Both the position numbers and the translations under genes were made by a program. A DNA stretch of 64,000 bases from Syngnathus acus. Lineage: Eukaryota; Chordata; Actinopteri; Syngnathiformes; Syngnathidae. The notes beneath the pieces were generated by a model that did no database searches, had not been told where the DNA came from, and worked only from the letters and a program-made list of their open reading frames with translations. Shown here one piece after another: positions 60,696-64,000 of the stretch (its first letter is position 1; every line of letters begins with the position of its first letter). The stretch covers positions 3,393,501 to 3,457,500 of the forward strand of contig NC_051103.1 in the NCBI RefSeq assembly GCF_901709675.1, given 5' to 3'.

Positions 60696-61022
60696 CAGTA
60701 ATCCCTCGTTTATTGCGGATAATTGGTTCCAAAAACCACCCGCGATAAGTGAAATCCTCGAAGTACGGTCATCAACAAGAAGTACTGGACAGGCTAACGA
60801 GTTAGCGGAAAGATGCTAATTCGCGATCGCGCGAAAACAGACTTCTAAAGGAATGTAAACGAACATTTGGAGCAATACTACATTGTCCTAAAGGTTAGAC
60901 ACATGTTTCCTCAATTAAGAAGTTTTATTTTGACTTTTAAATGTTTTTTTTAATTTGGAAAAAAAAATCCGCGATGTAGTGAAGGTGCGATAAACGAAAC
61001 GCGAAGTAGCGAGGGATCACTG
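60696..61022 (-). mobile_element. Tigger/pogo-like MITE, 327 bp, copy 2 (inverted)
   Basis: It begins CAGTAATCCCTCGTTTATTG and ends AAGTAGCGAGGGATCACTG, with TA on both sides (60694-60695 and 61023-61024). In reverse complement it aligns end to end with copy 1 at 55075-55403 with scattered substitutions and small indels, by eye roughly nine in ten positions alike. It includes the ATTGGTTCC subterminal word and a shared interior (GCTAACTCGTTAGCCT in copy 1). It is non-coding and non-autonomous. Confidence 0.87.
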
Positions 61023-61074
61023 TATATTAAAAAAAAAAAACTTCTCTTTGAAACATGACATTTGACGTAAATAA

Positions 61075-61089
61075 ACACTAGAGGGCGGC
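61075..61089 (+). promoter_or_regulatory. CTCF-like motif
   Basis: ACACTAGAGGGCGGC has one mismatch (first base) to CCASYAGRKGGCRSY. It lies about 50 bp beyond the right end of the Tigger-like MITE copy 2, outside the element boundary. Confidence 0.5.
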
Positions 61090-61935
61090 AAATAATGCAA
61101 CTACTTTGCAAATTCAATGGAAAGTCATAAGCGTCTCATTTTGGGCTTATTGTCATTAATCAACAGAGAATATTGCAGTTGGGAAGAGTCCTAAATTAAA
61201 TTCTAATTACACTTGAGTGAAGGGAGTCAAATTAGACAAACGTGCATTTATACGTGAATGGATTTCTATAGACGAAACCACACACAAACACGCACAACCA
61301 TTAAGGAGACCATGCAGGTGGCCCTTAGCATAACAAACAAGCTAATTACAAGCAGGCCAACGTCATATGTCACTTTGTGCCGCAAAATATTGGATAATAA
61401 TGAGCCCAGAGTCAGAAGGGAAACAAGTATGTTTCGCCGATTATGAATATCACCGAAAGCCGCAGCAAGTTGCCAGATGAAGTAGCGTCTGGCAGACTTA
61501 ATAACGCAAAGGTGAGGTGTACTCGTGCAGCGCGCTGTGCGTACATGTGCTGGAGGAAGAAAAAGAAAGTCAGCGCTGGGTCGTGAGCACATATAATTTA
61601 GCTGACTCTGGAGCTTGAACCAAAACTAAATAGTCTTTTGATGGCTTTCCAAAATAAAGCTTGACCGACATGAAATCTTGCACAGATATATTGGCTAAGC
61701 AACATCAACACGGTATTTCAAATTAGAACTATTTAATTGTATTTAAATTGCGCACGACTATACTAAATAAGCAAATATATTTCACATGGGCACTTTTAGA
61801 ATTATTTTTAGGAAATATACACACTTTACAACTGCTATTTTTTTGGCATCCATTTGAATGCATAGTGCTGGTGTGCCTAATTTTGTGGCCATATTTTTGA
61901 TAGCTAAACAAGTAATAACACTTTAAAAAAATATA
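61090..61935. other. Non-coding, nothing specific recognised
   Basis: The 108-codon minus-strand frame at 61266-61592 overlaps a plus-strand frame and has no recognisable domain. The composition becomes very AT-rich from about 61720. Confidence 0.45.
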
Positions 61936-62056
61936 TAGTAATTATAATAATAAAAAATAAAAATGATAATTTAATAGAATATTTAAGGGAGAGAAAAATA
62001 GTAATTATAATAATAAAAAATAAAAATAATAATTTAATAGAATATTTAAGGGAGAA
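61936..62056. repeat. 63-bp tandem duplication, AT-rich
   Basis: TAGTAATTATAATAATAAAA begins at 61936 and again at 61999. Both units continue through AATTTAATAGAATATTTAAG to GGGAGA and differ by a single substitution (ATGATAAT against ATAATAAT). There are about 1.9 units. The near identity suggests recent duplication. Confidence 0.93.
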
Positions 62057-62658
62057 ATAATCTCCAAACTCCCAAACTGAACATGTTTGCAGTCAGTGGC
62101 AGTAGGGGGGGAAAGGTGGGTGAGGGGGGGGTCACCATTTTAAATGTCACATTGAAAGTCATGTCATGTGGTTCCACTTTGACTGTGATTGTATTCCTCT
62201 TCATTATTCATTCAGAGATCGCAGTGGCAACAGCAGCGGCAGCGGCCTCCAGCACTTGTGGCAAAATGCCTTCCATGTGTGTCTAATTGCCTCAGTACAG
62301 GTATTTAACACAAGGTGAGGTCATTAACACATGCACACGCTTGTCAGATGTGAATCCAGGTGGCCCTTGGCTGATAGTGCCCAACCAAAATGAATGTGAC
62401 AACCGTTTCCCCCCCCACCCTCCTCCAAAATATTGATCACGAATGGTTGTGAGGTTCAAGATTTGAATCTCAGCAATCAAGTATTGAACCGATCCAAAAT
62501 AGATACTGTAGGATGGTCAAATTGTTTAGTACTGCTGATTGGACTAAAATATGTAATGATGGACTTCATGAGAAATAATTAGGTCCCATGAAAGCATCAG
62601 GCAGATGGACATTCATTTTTACACACTGTGGTTTGTGAAAGGCCATATCCTGGTCAAC

Positions 62659-62673
62659 GGCGCCACCTGGTGT
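62659..62673 (-). promoter_or_regulatory. CTCF-like motif
   Basis: The minus strand reads ACACCAGGTGGCGCC, one mismatch (first base) to the CTCF core, with an intact CCAGGTGGCGCC centre. No recognisable mobile element surrounds it. Confidence 0.52.
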
Positions 62674-63743
62674 TCAATTGTGAAACCTACAATATAGTTT
62701 GTGATGGGAACTGTCGAAAAAAAATGCTGAGAGATTTTTTCAGTATCAGTGTCCGTGTGTGTCCAATACGACTGCATTGAAAGACGTGCAGTCCCTGCGG
62801 GCATGACTTCTGCGTGTATACAGCGTGACATTGACGTCACGGGTCTTCTGTTGTCATGTATCTGTGTTTTGCACACGGTTCATGGTAAACATGCCTGCAC
62901 CACAGGAATGACAAGACTCAAATCTGGCCCTATTTCAGGATTTGTGTATCTCCTTGACGCACTTTGTCACGTGTCCTTGACTTGTCCACATCAAATTCAA
63001 TCAATATGGACCTTATGTTATCTTAAATTATAACCATAGAATGGATCCTATCTTATCTGACATTCAATATGATGGGCCTAAAAATGAGTAACGGGTCCCC
63101 CAAATACAAGTCATCAAATGAACAATAGGGGGAAAAGAGCTTTTGATCAACCTGATTGTCTTGAGAATTTGATCCCCTTTATTCCATGCGATTGATTGAT
63201 TGATAGGAGATCATATCGGATTTATGCTCATGCCGGGGGGTCACGAGCGTCATGCTCTGTCACTGTCCAAACAAACCCAGGGGGCGAGGGGGACGTCGGT
63301 GGCGAGGTGACCAATGTGTGCGCGTTTGGGGGGGCGCATGTGCACGCTAACAATGCGCATCACGTGCGTCATGGCTCTCGCTCTTCGTTTGCTTTCTTGC
63401 GACTGGCTTCATACTGATAACAGACAGATGGCTAGAAAAATAAACGTGATGATGGAGAAACTTTACTTGGGTTGAACCCTCCTCACCCTGATGATAAATA
63501 CACATGAGGTGCTGTAGCAATGCAAGGTTTTTTTGTCGTACAGTATTAGTAATTATGGAAATTTTCAATTTTCAAATATTAGCTTATAAATTGGCTGCCT
63601 GAATTTCTTTTATTTTATATTTATTTTCTTTTGAAATGTCCCATTTTCAAATTTCAATTAAGGCTTTCCCGATGCATGCATTAACTGCAGATATCAGATA
63701 TACATGTTATTTAAATAACTGAGGGATCAAACAGCAGCGCATT

Positions 63744-63758
63744 GGCTCCCTCTAGTGG
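63744..63758 (-). promoter_or_regulatory. CTCF-like motif
   Basis: The minus strand reads CCACTAGAGGGAGCC, one mismatch (A for C in GGC) to the CTCF core. The CCCTCTAGTGG word is also common at the edges of fish DNA elements, so a repeat origin is possible. Confidence 0.48.
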
Positions 63759-64000
63759 TATATGAAGGAATCACTACTTGAATGCAGCTCAGTTGTGTTT
63801 AACTTTGTACTAGTTATTGTTCCCTAAACTACTGTGTGAGTTACTTGCAATAGCATACAGTAGTAATACAGCATTGCCTAAAAAAATTCTAATCAAATAA
63901 ATATTTTATCTTTGTCCTAAAAACTATTAATATTAATAAGCATTAGCTTGGATTTATGGATAAGGGAGCACATTGTTTGTTATATATTCTTTTGTCTCTC

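Larger units (their letters stand above)
62057..64000. other. Non-coding, with CTCF-like motifs
   Basis: A G run lies at about 62105-62110, a GCAGCGGCAGCGG stretch at about 62233-62245, and a short CpG-rich GGGGGG area at about 63276-63350. Frames are at most 94 codons with no domain. The final 500 bp is AT-rich with no recognised repeat. Confidence 0.45.

Overview
This window looks like non-coding nuclear DNA from a teleost fish, most likely a percomorph. The reasons are the AT-leaning, unmethylated-looking base composition with CpGs still present, many short CA/GT microsatellites, and short non-autonomous DNA transposons of kinds abundant in fish (Tigger/pogo-like, hAT-like and a GCGCCTTATA-type element). 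A syngnathid or similar lineage is possible, but that is a guess from repeat flavour only. I see no bacterial, organellar or intact viral features. No open reading frame is convincingly a gene. The longest (165 codons at 23097-23594) is about what 64 kb of DNA of this composition gives by chance, and none of the translations shows a family I recognise. The window therefore reads as intergenic or deep-intronic DNA, as found around developmental genes.

Layout. 1-65 is the tail of a DNA-transposon-like repeat cut by the window edge. 66-9106 is unremarkable apart from two CA tracts. 9107-9745 holds a 206-bp minisatellite with two units differing at only two positions. 9746-20400 and 20427-30471 are mostly unique sequence with a few stretches that look like candidate regulatory DNA, plus decayed hAT ends near 17.5 kb and 24.9 kb. 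30472-40894 contains long G/C homopolymers, T tracts, a GATATCGG-type repeat with an adjoining CTCF-like motif, a tRNA-derived SINE fragment, a CpG-dense patch at 39.7 kb and a perfect (TCCC)n tract. At 41645-41757 is the only coding-looking segment: GC3-rich codons behind a plausible branch point and acceptor. 46929-47239 is a complete hAT-like MITE with a perfect 8-bp target duplication. 51191-51335 is a fold-back element whose left arm carries a CTCF-like motif. 55075-55403 and 60696-61022 are two Tigger-like MITEs of the same family in opposite orientation, each flanked by TA. The last 5 kb (58.9-63.8 kb) has four CTCF-like motifs.

With no firm gene there is no pathway to describe. The most interesting hypothesis is architectural. 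CTCF-like motifs are more frequent than I would expect, several lie in or beside mobile-element DNA, and they concentrate at the right end, so this could be a repeat-seeded insulator or domain boundary. The candidate exon near 41.7 kb is the other item worth testing. I did not find a clearly new biological system; conservation, expression and motif claims all need comparative or functional data that I cannot run here.
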